Source: Chloroflexota bacterium (GTDB lineage Bacteria > Chloroflexota > Anaerolineae > Aggregatilineales > Phototrophicaceae). From it: a DNA stretch of 64,000 nucleotides. Under the pieces are notes generated by a model, which was given only the letters and a program-made list of their open reading frames with translations, made no database searches and was not told the origin of the DNA. Position numbers and translations under genes: made by a program. The stretch spans positions 248,001 to 312,000 of the forward strand of contig JAIUNI010000008.1 in the NCBI GenBank assembly GCA_020161935.1. Direction: 5' to 3'. Below, piece by piece: positions 24,860-33,900 of this stretch (positions within the stretch are counted from its first letter, which is position 1; each line of letters begins with the position of its first letter).

Positions 24860-25684
24860 TTAGAGATCACCCTCGTCCATAAAGCGTTTGCCGACCCGTT
24901 CGAGCAGATTCGGGGCGAGTACTTTCAGCCACGGAAACAGCCAACCGGGTAAGCCCGCAACGGATGTGTATACAGTGCGTCGGCGAGCAAAGGTGGTAGC
25001 AGCGATCAATCGCGCTGAGTCGGCGGGGGTCATCTGCTGCGTACCTTCCAGCCGGCGGCTGATCCCCCCCGACGGTTTGCCATCCGCGCCCAACATGCGC
25101 CCCGCGAAACCCGTATCCACGAAGCCGAGGTAGAGCATGGTGATGCTCACGCCATCGTCCGCGACTTCCGCCCGCAGCGACTCGTAGAAGGCTTCCATCG
25201 CGTGTTTGCTGGCGACATAGCCGGTGCTGCCGGGGGTGATGATCTTATCCGCCATGCTGGAAATGTTGGCGATGCGCCCGCGCGACTGCTTGAGATGCGG
25301 CAGGGCGTAGTAGGTGCAGTAGACCGCGCCGAGGAAATTCACCTGCATAATCTGGTTAATGAGGGCGGGGTCTTTGAGGCTGGCAAAGCGCGACCACATG
25401 GTAATGCCCGCGTTGTTGACGAGCGTATCGACGCGCGCGTACTCGGTGACGGTACCCTGAATGAGGCGTTCGCAGTCGGCCTGCTGCGTGACATCACATT
25501 CCACCGCGATAGCTCTGCCGCCCAGCGACCGGCACTTTGCGGCGACCGCTTCAAGCTGGTCAAGCCGCCGCGCCGCCAGCGCCAACCACGCACCCTGCCC
25601 TGCCAGCTCATAGGCCAGCGCTTCGCCGATGCCGCTGCTCGCGCCGGTAATAACGGTGACGTTCTGGTGGTAGGAGGGAGTCAT
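24860..25684 (-). CDS. SDR family oxidoreductase (classical)
   Basis: Classical short-chain dehydrogenase of 274 residues: cofactor motif TGASSGIGEALA (13-24), Arg pair AARRLD favouring NADP, ECDVTQQ, NNAGITMW (~90), catalytic Ser in NISSMAD (~140) and Y-x-x-x-K in YVASKHAMEAFYESLRAE (~158). The tail (LPGWLFPWLKVLAPNLLERVGKRF) resembles the DHRS7-like group that often acts on lipid or retinoid-like substrates, though this is only a resemblance. Its start codon overlaps the stop of the small helical gene upstream (ATGA type), so the two are translationally coupled. The catalytic tetrad is complete. Confidence 0.9.
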   Translation of the reverse strand: MTPSYHQNVTVITGASSGIGEALAYELAGQGAWLALAARRLDQLEAVAAKCRSLGGRAIAVECDVTQQADCERLIQGTVTEYARVDTLVNNAGITMWSRFASLKDPALINQIMQVNFLGAVYCTYYALPHLKQSRGRIANISSMADKIITPGSTGYVASKHAMEAFYESLRAEVADDGVSITMLYLGFVDTGFAGRMLGADGKPSGGISRRLEGTQQMTPADSARLIAATTFARRRTVYTSVAGLPGWLFPWLKVLAPNLLERVGKRFMDEGDL

Positions 25685-25929
25685 TGTTTATTGGTCAAGG
25701 CTAACAATGCTTTTGCTTTCAAAAGCGTCATAAACCTTTCAATTTCCAGCATTGATTCCAATTCAGTCTTTTCTTCGGCAGTTAACAATCCCGCATTGTT
25801 ACGATCTAAAAGAATATCCGCACGTTCTTGTTCTTCCTCAGACATCGTAAAAGCCATTATGTATTCTGGTGTGAGTTCTTCAAATATTTTGTCCAGAAAG
25901 CGATCAAATGAGGAAGGCAACTTGGTCAT
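25681..25929 (-). CDS. small helical protein, paralogue of 26411-26659
   Basis: An 82-residue acidic, all-helical protein without cysteine or membrane segment. It aligns end to end with the other 82-residue protein 480 bp upstream: both start MT, share the AGLLT turn in the middle and end with LKAKA. Proteins of this shape usually precede an HNH nuclease gene; this copy instead is coupled by an ATGA overlap to an SDR gene, so it may have lost its nuclease partner. Possible roles are antitoxin, adaptor or inhibitor; none is shown. The sequence between it and HNH includes a fragment of an FtsX-like gene. Confidence 0.6.
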   Translation of the reverse strand: MTKLPSSFDRFLDKIFEELTPEYIMAFTMSEEEQERADILLDRNNAGLLTAEEKTELESMLEIERFMTLLKAKALLALTNKQ

Positions 25930-25945
25930 ATTGCAACATTTCCTT

Positions 25946-25984
25946 TCACTCGCTCCCCAAGGCGCGGCTGGTAATCAGTTTGCA
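25946..25984 (-). pseudogene. C-terminal remnant of a second FtsX-like permease gene
   Basis: Read on the minus strand, the sequence gives CKLITSRALGSE and a stop. The intact permease at 26716 ends GKLVTSRALRSE and a stop. Eight of the twelve codons are synonymous or identical at the core, but the DNA has diverged (AAACTGATT against AAGCTTGTC). So this looks like the tail of an old paralogue rather than a fresh duplicate. The rest of that gene is gone and its place is taken by the HNH module. Confidence 0.6.
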
Positions 25985-26009
25985 TAATAATTTTAAACAG
26001 AGGAAATAA

Positions 26010-26414
26010 CTACCAGAGACCCGCAGCCATAAGTTCAGCTCGAGCTTCAACTTGTTTGGGGGCATTCATTTGTAAGAGACGAAGGCTTACCCTTCCAATG
26101 ACTGTTGTGGGAACAATAAAGACTTCTTCAACCGAGAAATGTTCATCCCATTTTTGAGTGCGGGGATTAAAGAGTGGAGTAAGTAATCCCGTTTCGAGGT
26201 CATAAACAGCTACATCAGTTCCTTTATGCTGGTTACAAAAAAGACATGCATAAACCAAGTTTTCGAGTATGGTTAGACCACCATGCTTTAAAGGAACAAT
26301 ATGGTCAATGGTATGTCCGTATGCCGTCTGATAATCAGGGCGACGGCAATACTCGCAACGTCCACCTGCATTCAACCTAACTTGTTGCCGGAGCCTTTTA
26401 GGAATAACACTCAT
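26010..26414 (-). CDS. HNH endonuclease
   Basis: A 134-residue HNH nuclease of the McrA/Cas9-type fold. Zinc-finger cysteines are in RCEYCRRP (residue ~19) and YACLFCNQHKG (~57); the catalytic segment is HTIDHIVPLKHGGLTILENLVYAC with the metal/general-base His in D-H-I-V-P and N in E-N-L. The C-terminal half (LLTPLFNPRTQKWDEHFSV, TTVIGRVSLRLLQMN) is the extension common in this HNH subfamily. Its start overlaps the stop of the small helical gene upstream by four bases (26411-26414). The two form a coupled module found repeatedly in Chloroflexota and cyanobacteria. The DNA target and the partner's role are unknown. Confidence 0.88.
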   Translation of the reverse strand: MSVIPKRLRQQVRLNAGGRCEYCRRPDYQTAYGHTIDHIVPLKHGGLTILENLVYACLFCNQHKGTDVAVYDLETGLLTPLFNPRTQKWDEHFSVEEVFIVPTTVIGRVSLRLLQMNAPKQVEARAELMAAGLW

Positions 26415-26659
26415 GATTGCTGATAGGCTTTTTGGGCTTTCGCTTTCAATATAGTGACCAGCAAGTCAAACTCTGCCATTTGTTCAAGCATCCCTTCTTC
26501 GCTGCTTGTCAACAAACCGGCACTCTTACGTTCAACCAAATCTTGTGCTAATTCTTTTTCCTCATCTGAGACTTGGAACGACAAAATTTCGGCAGGAGTG
26601 GCTTTTTCGACAAGAAAATCGAGGAGTTTATCATATACTGGCAAGAATATTGTTGTCAC
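26411..26659 (-). CDS. small helical protein coupled to the HNH nuclease
   Basis: An 82-residue helical protein, rich in Glu and Leu, with the pattern TPAEILSFQVSDEEKELAQDLVERKSAGLLTSSEEGMLEQMAEFDLLVTILKAKA. The start is set at GTG 26659, because GAGGG lies seven bases before it and this gives the same length and N-terminus (MTT..) as its paralogue at 25681. A TTG at 26677 would add six residues. It precedes and overlaps the HNH gene, so it is translated with it. It could control or recruit the nuclease; no DNA-binding motif is recognisable. Confidence 0.65.
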   Translation of the reverse strand: MTTIFLPVYDKLLDFLVEKATPAEILSFQVSDEEKELAQDLVERKSAGLLTSSEEGMLEQMAEFDLLVTILKAKAQKAYQQS

Positions 26660-26715
26660 ATTAGCACCCTCATCCAATAGATTAAAGTCATTATAGCCGA
26701 TTTTTATTCAGCCCA

Positions 26716-29319
26716 TTACTCACTCCGCAGGGCGCGGCTGGTGACAAGCTTGCCGAGCTTATACGCCGGATAAATCCCCGCCGCCAGCGAGGCGATGACC
26801 GCCACGGCGAAGGCTTGAGCGAACTCGGCGGGTGGCAGGTGAAGCTGCATCGTCCAGCCGAACGAGCGCACGTTGATGACGTAGATGAGTACCAGCGCCA
26901 GCGCGAGGCCGATGGGCAGCGCCAGCGTTCCGGCGGTAAAACCCATCAACCCTGTTTGGATGAGCGTATAACGCCACAACTGCGCGGGGGTCATGCCCGT
27001 CGCACGCATCACACCGTACTGGCGGGTTTGCTCCAGTTGGAGGGACATGAGTGCGCTCAACACGCCGATGAAAGCTACGACCGTTGCGAGAAGCTGCAAG
27101 GCGATGGTGATCGAGAAGGCTTGCTCGAAGATGGCGAACACACCCGAACGCAAATCGCTGTAACTCTGTACGCGCAGGTCGTAGCCGCTCAGGGCTTCGG
27201 TTTGTAGGGTGTCGATCACCTGCTGGCGGCTGGCTCCGTCTTCGAGGAAAACCGCGATATTGGTAATATACGGGTCATTGTAGAAAGAACGGTAAACCGC
27301 GTCATCCATCATCGCCACGCCTTGATCGGTCGAGTAGTCGTAGTAGACACCGACGACCGTAAAGGTGTGTTCGCCCTTGTCCGTTAGCAGTGTGAGGGTG
27401 TTGTTTTCCGGCGTGATATTCCGGTGGAAAGCAAAGGGTTCCGTGACAACAATATCCCCATTTTTCAACGCCTGTTCATAGTCGCCCTCCGGCGCGGTGT
27501 TCCAGATGAAATTGCGACGACCATCAGACGTATCCTCGCTGATCGCCAGCAGATTGACAGGCGGCAGATCGGGATAATTCGGCGCGACAGTCGTCACCTC
27601 GCGGACGGTGGCGGCGTGGGCGACCCCATCGACTGCTGTAATCAAGGGGACGACGGCGGGGTCGGTATTCGGCGTGGCGCTAATGACGGTCAGCAGCGGC
27701 GGCGAGATGAAAATATCTGCGCCGAGCGTGGTATCCAGCCAGTCGGAAACGGTCGTGCGGAAGCTGCCAATCATGACGCTCACCCCGACGATCACGCTGA
27801 CAGCGATGGTCAGCGCGGCGACCGCAATCGAGGTGCGGCTGAGGGAACGGGTCACCGCGCGGGGAGCCATCCGCCCCAACACGCCAAAAATGCGCGTGGT
27901 CAGCGGCGAGGCAAGGCGCATCATCCCGATGAGGACAATCGGGGTAAACAACGCGCTGCCGATGACAATGCAGAATAACGCGCCGAAGCTCACATATAAA
28001 TTGGTGGTCGGCAAGCGCAGCAGCAGTAACCCGATAAGGTTGGCGACCACTGCCCCCACGGTCGCCAGCGGTACAAGGCGCAGCGCCCGCTGTTCGACAT
28101 CCGAACGGCGCAGCGTACCGGCTGGCGGGGTGCGGGTGGCTTCAAACGACGGGACGAGCGCGGCGGCGACACTGGCGAACACACCGATGGCAGAACCTTT
28201 AATCAGCGTGAACGGCGTAACGGTAATGGCCTGCACGCTAACCGTGAAGTACAGGTCGCTGATGGTGCGCGAGACGAGGCCAACCGAAGCCCGCCCCATA
28301 ATGATTCCGAGCGCCAGACCGATGATGGTACCGACGAGGCCGAGCAGCAGCGCTTCACCCAAAATCAGCGTGAAGATTTGCCCGCGCGTCGCACCCAGCG
28401 CCCGCAGCACACCGATGATCGGGCGGCGCTGGATGACGCTGAAGGTGACGGTGTTGTAGATCAGGAACACCCCTACGACCAGCGCCAGCAAACTCAGGGC
28501 TTGCAAGTTGAGGTTGAAGGCGGCAGTCATCTGGTTGATGGCGCTGTTTTCGGCGTTGGGTGTGGTGAGAACGGCCCCCGCTGGCAAAATCGCCTGTATG
28601 CGGCTGGTATCGTAACCATCAGGCAGGATCAGGTCGATACGGCTGATGCGACCCGCCATGCCGGTGAGTTCCTGTGCGGTGGCAATATCGGTCAGCAGCA
28701 GGTTATTGATGGCTTGGGCACTGGCTTGGTCGGGCGTTTGCAGCAGGCCGACGATCCGCACCTGCACCTGTTGGTCGCCGGTTTGCAGATCAAGCGAGTC
28801 GCCGATTTGCAGGTTGAAACGGTTGGCTAAACTCGAACTCACCAGCGCAGTACGCGGCTCGGCGATGAAGGCATTGATGGCCTCGGTGGTCGTACCGTTC
28901 GCCCCGCCGCCTGTCGCGGTTTCCCCCGCGCTTTGGGACGAAGCCGCCGAAAGATAATCACGAAATGGCGGTTCAGCAAATGGGTCAACACCCAGCAACC
29001 GGAGGGGTTGGTTGCCCACGTTCAGGCCGCGTACGTACTGCTCAACGACCGGTGCAGCCGCTTGCAAGTCGAGGTCAAGCCGCAGTTGGCGGTAAAGGTC
29101 GGTCGGGATGCCGTTCACCCCGCCGAGGATTTGATGGGTCGCCTTGCCGGAAATACTCTGGGCGCTGAGGTCAAAGGCGCGGCTGGAGGAGGTGTTGGCA
29201 ATATCAATGGCGATCACCATCGCCACGCCGAGGGCAACCCCCAGCACGAACAAGACACTTTGCAGCAAGCGGCGGCTGACGTAGCGCTGCCCCAAACGAA
29301 CAATCGCGGATGAGATCAT
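26716..29319 (-). CDS. ABC transporter permease, FtsX/LolC type
   Basis: An 867-residue inner-membrane protein with the double FtsX layout. An N-terminal signal-anchor helix (RRLLQSVLFVLGVALGVAMVIAIDIAN) is followed by an extracytoplasmic MacB_PCD-like domain (~40-270) and a first FtsX domain of four helices (LSLLALVVGVFLIYNTVTFSV, ALGATRGQIFTLILGEALLLGLVG...). A second periplasmic part and a second FtsX domain follow (IALQLLATVVAFIGVLSALMSLQLEQTRQYGVMRATGMTPAQLWRYTLIQTG). The A-x-G-x-x-x-x-x-I/L coupling helices that contact an ATPase are intact, but no ABC ATPase gene lies beside it. It probably exports or extracts lipid or lipoprotein. No ribosome site is seen before ATG 29319. Confidence 0.88.
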   Translation of the reverse strand: MISSAIVRLGQRYVSRRLLQSVLFVLGVALGVAMVIAIDIANTSSSRAFDLSAQSISGKATHQILGGVNGIPTDLYRQLRLDLDLQAAAPVVEQYVRGLNVGNQPLRLLGVDPFAEPPFRDYLSAASSQSAGETATGGGANGTTTEAINAFIAEPRTALVSSSLANRFNLQIGDSLDLQTGDQQVQVRIVGLLQTPDQASAQAINNLLLTDIATAQELTGMAGRISRIDLILPDGYDTSRIQAILPAGAVLTTPNAENSAINQMTAAFNLNLQALSLLALVVGVFLIYNTVTFSVIQRRPIIGVLRALGATRGQIFTLILGEALLLGLVGTIIGLALGIIMGRASVGLVSRTISDLYFTVSVQAITVTPFTLIKGSAIGVFASVAAALVPSFEATRTPPAGTLRRSDVEQRALRLVPLATVGAVVANLIGLLLLRLPTTNLYVSFGALFCIVIGSALFTPIVLIGMMRLASPLTTRIFGVLGRMAPRAVTRSLSRTSIAVAALTIAVSVIVGVSVMIGSFRTTVSDWLDTTLGADIFISPPLLTVISATPNTDPAVVPLITAVDGVAHAATVREVTTVAPNYPDLPPVNLLAISEDTSDGRRNFIWNTAPEGDYEQALKNGDIVVTEPFAFHRNITPENNTLTLLTDKGEHTFTVVGVYYDYSTDQGVAMMDDAVYRSFYNDPYITNIAVFLEDGASRQQVIDTLQTEALSGYDLRVQSYSDLRSGVFAIFEQAFSITIALQLLATVVAFIGVLSALMSLQLEQTRQYGVMRATGMTPAQLWRYTLIQTGLMGFTAGTLALPIGLALALVLIYVINVRSFGWTMQLHLPPAEFAQAFAVAVIASLAAGIYPAYKLGKLVTSRALRSE

Positions 29320-29559
29320 GTGGTTGGCTTTGACGATAGCGATTCACCCCATTGGCGGCGGTGAATACACGCGGATAACGAGATGAGCGATGTTACATGA
29401 TTATAACCTTGTTTATCCCCACTTTCGGATATTATTCAGAGAATACTTATGCGCTCTTGATCGGCAGGGAAAACGATACAGGCGGCCTGCCGCGTGCAAA
29501 ATGTCATATATTGGGTACCAGTCCTTTCGTCCTGTGTTCCCACAGAATCAGAATTGCAC

Positions 29560-29565
29560 TATAAT
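29560..29565 (+). promoter_or_regulatory. -10 element before the PP2C gene
   Basis: Consensus TATAAT lies 30 bp before ATG 29596, with a weak TTCCCA at the -35 position. Confidence 0.45.
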
Positions 29566-29595
29566 AGGTCAAAATCACCCTCAAGGAGTCCGGGT

Positions 29596-30720
29596 ATGCA
29601 GAAACCGGAGCATGGCATCCGCCTTCGCAGCAGCGCACGTACCAGCACAGGGCAAGTGCGCCAGAACAATGAAGACAACATTCACCTGTGGGCAGGCGAC
29701 GGTTTCGTATTGGCGATCATCGCCGACGGCATGGGTGGTGCCGCAGCCGGTGAGGAAGCCAGCCGCATCGCGGTCGAAACGATCAAAGCCGGTTTCAAAC
29801 CGTCTGATACCGACGACACTCCGATCACCGAACAACTCCAAGAAGCCATTCACTCCGCAAACCTGAACATCGTCCATAAAGCGACGCACTCGCCTGAAAT
29901 GCGCGGGATGGGTACCACCCTCACCTTAGCGTTCGTTCGCGGCACGTACGCCACCTTCGCGCATGTGGGTGACAGCCGCGCGTATCTGGTGGAGCCGGAT
30001 GACGAAACCATTACGCAGATCACCATTGACCACAGCTATGTGCAAGCACTCGTCATGGCGGGGCATATTACGCCCGAACAAGCCGAAACGCACTCTATGG
30101 GCAACGTGCTGTACCGTGCGCTGGGGCAAAACGAAGATGTCGATGTTGATATTTACTACAAGCGGCTGCACATCGGCGACCGCCTCATCCTCTGCTCGGA
30201 CGGCCTTACCCGGCATATCAAGGCGAATGAACTGGCGAAGATGGCATTCGCTGACCCGAATCCCGATGTCGTCAGCCAAAAAATGATTGACCTCGCCAAC
30301 CAGCGCGGCGGCGAAGACAACATCAGCGTGATCGTCATCGCGGTAGAAGGCGACCCGACAGCCGTCAGCGAGGACATCAGCAGCCTGAACACCCCTTTCG
30401 CTGAGGACGACCGAGATGCCACCATCATCCTGAAAAGTAATCCGCTGAAACGTTCGCGCGAGACGGTGGAAGTCGAAAGTGCCGACCCGCACGATACGCT
30501 GCGGCTGCCGAAGATGAAAACGGAGCAGTGGTTAGACGCGCAGGAAAACGGCAAATCGCCATCGCCCATTAACGAAGCCGATTTGCTGCCGGACGACCCG
30601 ACCGAACCGGTCAGCCCGATCACCGATGCCGACATCGACACGCTGAAGGTCGCTACCCCTTCCAACGGCAGCCACGACGGCGAAGGCGAGGGACGCGACA
30701 CCCTGCGGCCCGACCAATAA
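29596..30720 (+). CDS. PP2C-family (PPM) Ser/Thr protein phosphatase
   Basis: Cytoplasmic metal-dependent phosphatase of the Stp/PrpC type that reverses Ser/Thr kinase signalling. Motifs in order: RQNNEDNIHLW (metal Asp, residue ~25), IIADGMGGAAAGEEAS (~45), GTTLTLAFV, FAHVGDSRAYLV (~120), LILCSDGLTRHI (~195) and RGGEDNISVIVI (~240). All metal ligands are present. After ~255 comes a 120-residue acidic, disordered tail. The start is ATG 29596 with AAGGAG at 29583; an earlier in-frame ATG at 29494 lies upstream of the promoter. A PBP1A gene follows after a terminator. The partner kinase is probably elsewhere; the kinase at 56415 is a candidate. Confidence 0.92.
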   Translation: MQKPEHGIRLRSSARTSTGQVRQNNEDNIHLWAGDGFVLAIIADGMGGAAAGEEASRIAVETIKAGFKPSDTDDTPITEQLQEAIHSANLNIVHKATHSPEMRGMGTTLTLAFVRGTYATFAHVGDSRAYLVEPDDETITQITIDHSYVQALVMAGHITPEQAETHSMGNVLYRALGQNEDVDVDIYYKRLHIGDRLILCSDGLTRHIKANELAKMAFADPNPDVVSQKMIDLANQRGGEDNISVIVIAVEGDPTAVSEDISSLNTPFAEDDRDATIILKSNPLKRSRETVEVESADPHDTLRLPKMKTEQWLDAQENGKSPSPINEADLLPDDPTEPVSPITDADIDTLKVATPSNGSHDGEGEGRDTLRPDQ

Positions 30721-30810
30721 CCGGCGTACCGCAGTCGCCAATGCGGGCGGCAGCCAAGCGCCCCAGAGAACAACTTCCCCTTATTAAACATAACTATTTT
30801 GAAACATCGC

Positions 30811-30847
30811 AAACCCCATTTTGCAGCGAGCAAGATGGGGTTTTGCG
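30811..30847 (+). terminator. terminator after the PP2C gene
   Basis: A 14-bp stem (30811-30824 with 30830-30843, one G/T pair) with loop AGCGA ends in a short T run. Confidence 0.85.
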
Positions 30848-30874
30848 TATTCGCGGTAAAAAGCCAAATCCGTG

Positions 30875-30880
30875 TATAAT
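30875..30880 (+). promoter_or_regulatory. -10 element before the PBP1A gene
   Basis: TATAAT preceded directly by TG, 56 bp before ATG 30937; no clear -35. Confidence 0.4.
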
Positions 30881-30936
30881 AAGCGCGTTAAGACAAACTA
30901 TTTTCTAACCTTTGCGAGTTATTAGGGGTGGGGCGC

Positions 30937-33900
30937 ATGTCCGATAACCCGTCTAAAAAAGACGATATTCAAGCAAATGGCAAAAAAACCGGCTGGCATA
31001 CGCCGCAAACCGCGACCATTGAACCAGTCGCCGCACCCGTCGTCCGTACCCAGACGAGCAGCGGCTGGCGTGTCCCCTCGCTGCCGCAAAATGTGTCCGC
31101 CCAACCCGAAAGTCAGGGCGATTGGCACCTGCCGCGGCCTGAGGACACCGTGTTTACCGAGGAAAGCGAAACCGAGATTCCAGCCGAGCGCAAGGAAATA
31201 ATCGAGTCGCGCCCGGAGGACTTTCTGGAGAGTCTGCTGGCGGAAGAGAGCCAAGCAGCCGCCCCAACCGAAACGACGGTCGCGATTGAAGAACCGGCTG
31301 CCGAAAAGACCGACTCGCAAAGCCTGCTCGACCTCGAACTCGACAATCTGGTGGCGGCGACCGGTGCGGATGAAGACGACGAGGACGAAGATGCGTTCAG
31401 CATGAGCGAACTCATCGCCCTGTCGAGCCTTGTTGAGCAAACGCCGCAGCCGAAGATTGTGCCTAAAACGACCACCGAGCAAACCGGCGCACAGCCTGCC
31501 GAAGTCACGGGTGAGCAGCCCGCAGCGGCGGATGACCCTGCGGCTTATGCCCGCCGCCAGTTGGAAGCCCTGCAAGGTGGCACCGACAAAACCGAACTCG
31601 ATAACGATGTGGTTCCGGTGGTCACGCTGGAAGACACCGGCAAACTGGCAGCCGACGACCCCGCCGCCTACGCCCAGCAGCAGCTTGCCGCGTTGGGCGG
31701 TGCAACGACCGCCGAACCCGCCGCGCCCGGCCTGACACCCAAGCAGCAGGAACTGGCGCAAAAGTTCCGTGATACCGAAACGCAGGTACGCGCCCTCCGC
31801 GCACAGTATCAATCCGGCCAGCTTACCCGCGACCAGCTTCAAGAACAGCTCAAGCGGTTGATGATTTTGGACGAGGGCAATACGTGGTGGATGATGGGTG
31901 TCGAGACCGACACATGGTACCGCTTCCAGAACAACGAGTGGGTGATGGCAACACCGCCCTATTCGAGCGATGCACCGGCTGCCGGACGCACCACTCCACC
32001 GACCCTGACAACCGACCTTGACCCGAATGAGGTCATTCAAGGCTCACTGCCCTACTTCCCAACCGGCGCGGCTGCGCCACAGGTCGGCGGCTTCACCCAG
32101 CCGGTGACCGGAACGGGCGAAACGGGCGGCTTCGGCATTACCGAAGAACTCGGCCTGCCGCGCCAGAACATCCCGATCCAAGACCCCGAACGTACCGTGG
32201 TCAACACAGCGGGAACGTATCTCTCGCCCGTGCAGGCCAACAGCGCACCGACCGTCCCGAACCTGACACCCTATAATCCGGCGACCGCCCAAACGCAGGT
32301 CACACCCGCCTATGACCCGTATGCCTACGGGCCAGCGACCCCTGCGCCGATCCCCGGCCAAGCGGAAACCGCGCCGGAATACGAGATTCAGGAAGAAGCG
32401 GGAGAAGTTTTCGAAGATGCGGCCAAACGCCAGCAGCAGCGTACCGTTCGTATGGTCATCACGGCGACGGCGCTGGGCATCGGGGCGATACTCCTGCTCG
32501 TGGCCTGCGGCATCGGTTTCGTGCTGGTGCAGTACAACGGCCTCGCCAGCCAGTATCAGGCGCAGATCGCGGCGCTGGCGAACTACCGACCGACCTTCCA
32601 AACGGCGCGGGTGCTGGACATCAACGGCAATCTGATCGCCGAACTGAACAGTCAAGAAGGCGGGGCGCGTACAACCGTTCCGCTGGGTAGAATTTCTGAA
32701 GAGATGATCCACGCGGTCGTCTCGCTGGAAAATGAGCGCTTCTTCGAAGACCCCGGTTGGGACTGGGTCGCCATCGGTCGCGCCATCATCCAAAATGTCA
32801 GTTCGGGGACGGTCGAGTCCGGCGCGAGTACGATTACGCAGCAGATCGCCGAACAGCTCATCCTCAAAACCCCCACCAACACAGCAGCACTCAAGCTGGA
32901 AGAATTGGTGATCGCGGCGGAAATTTCCAAGCAGTACAGCAAGGACAAAATTCTTGAGCTGTATCTGAACGAAATTTTCTTCGGCAACCAATCGTATGGG
33001 GTCGAGGCAGCGGCACAGTTCTACTTCAACACCAGTGCCGACAACCTGAACCTGCCGCAAGCCGCCATGCTCGCGGGCATGATCGCCTCGCCGGTGCAGT
33101 ATAATCCGGTGCGCTTGAGTACCGACAGCGACGACGATTATCGCGCCCGCCGTGCGGCGACCTTCGCCCGTATGGATTACGTCATCCAGCGGATGCAAAC
33201 GGTCGGCTGCTTGACAGTACGCCCCGGTGGGCAGCCCTTCTGCGTCGACTCAAACGTGGTGCGGCAGGCGGTGGTGCAGAAGGCGCAGGTCAACGCGGCG
33301 ACTTATACCCCGCGCGAAGTGCGCTTCAAGTACCCGCACTTCGTCCAATTCGTGACGCAGTACATCGAGTCGGTTTACGGCTCCGGCGAAATGTACCGCC
33401 GTGGCTTCGTCATCAAAACCACCCTCAACTCGGCCATTCAGGATGCCGCCGAAGCCGGTTTAGATCAGACGATGGCGAACCTCATCAACACGGGTGTAAC
33501 GACCGGCTCGGTGATGGTGACTGACCCGCGTAACGGCGCGGTCAAAGCGATGGTCGGCAGCCCGGACTTCAACAACGAGTCGATTGACGGGCAGGTGAAC
33601 GGTGCGCTGACATGGCAGCAGCCGGGTTCGTCGATTAAACCGGTTGAATACCTCAAGGCGTTGGAAGGTGTCGACGACAACGGCGACGGACGGCCTGACC
33701 GCTGGTACACCCCCGCGACTATTCTGTGGGATGTGCCGACGACTTTCCAGAATCCATCGTACACCCCCACCAACTTCGACAACCGCTACCACGGGCCGCT
33801 GGCGCTGCGGTATGCGCTGCAAAACAGCTACAACGTTCCGGCGGTCAAAGCCTATCAATTCGTGGGCGATGCTGGCTTCCGCGATATGGCAACCCGCCTC

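Noticed and set aside
30922..33198. two long minus-strand frames (372 and 384 codons) opposite the PBP1A gene
   Set aside because: PBP1A has intact GT51 and transpeptidase motifs on the plus strand; the antisense frames are low-complexity Arg/Gly products of GC-rich codons.
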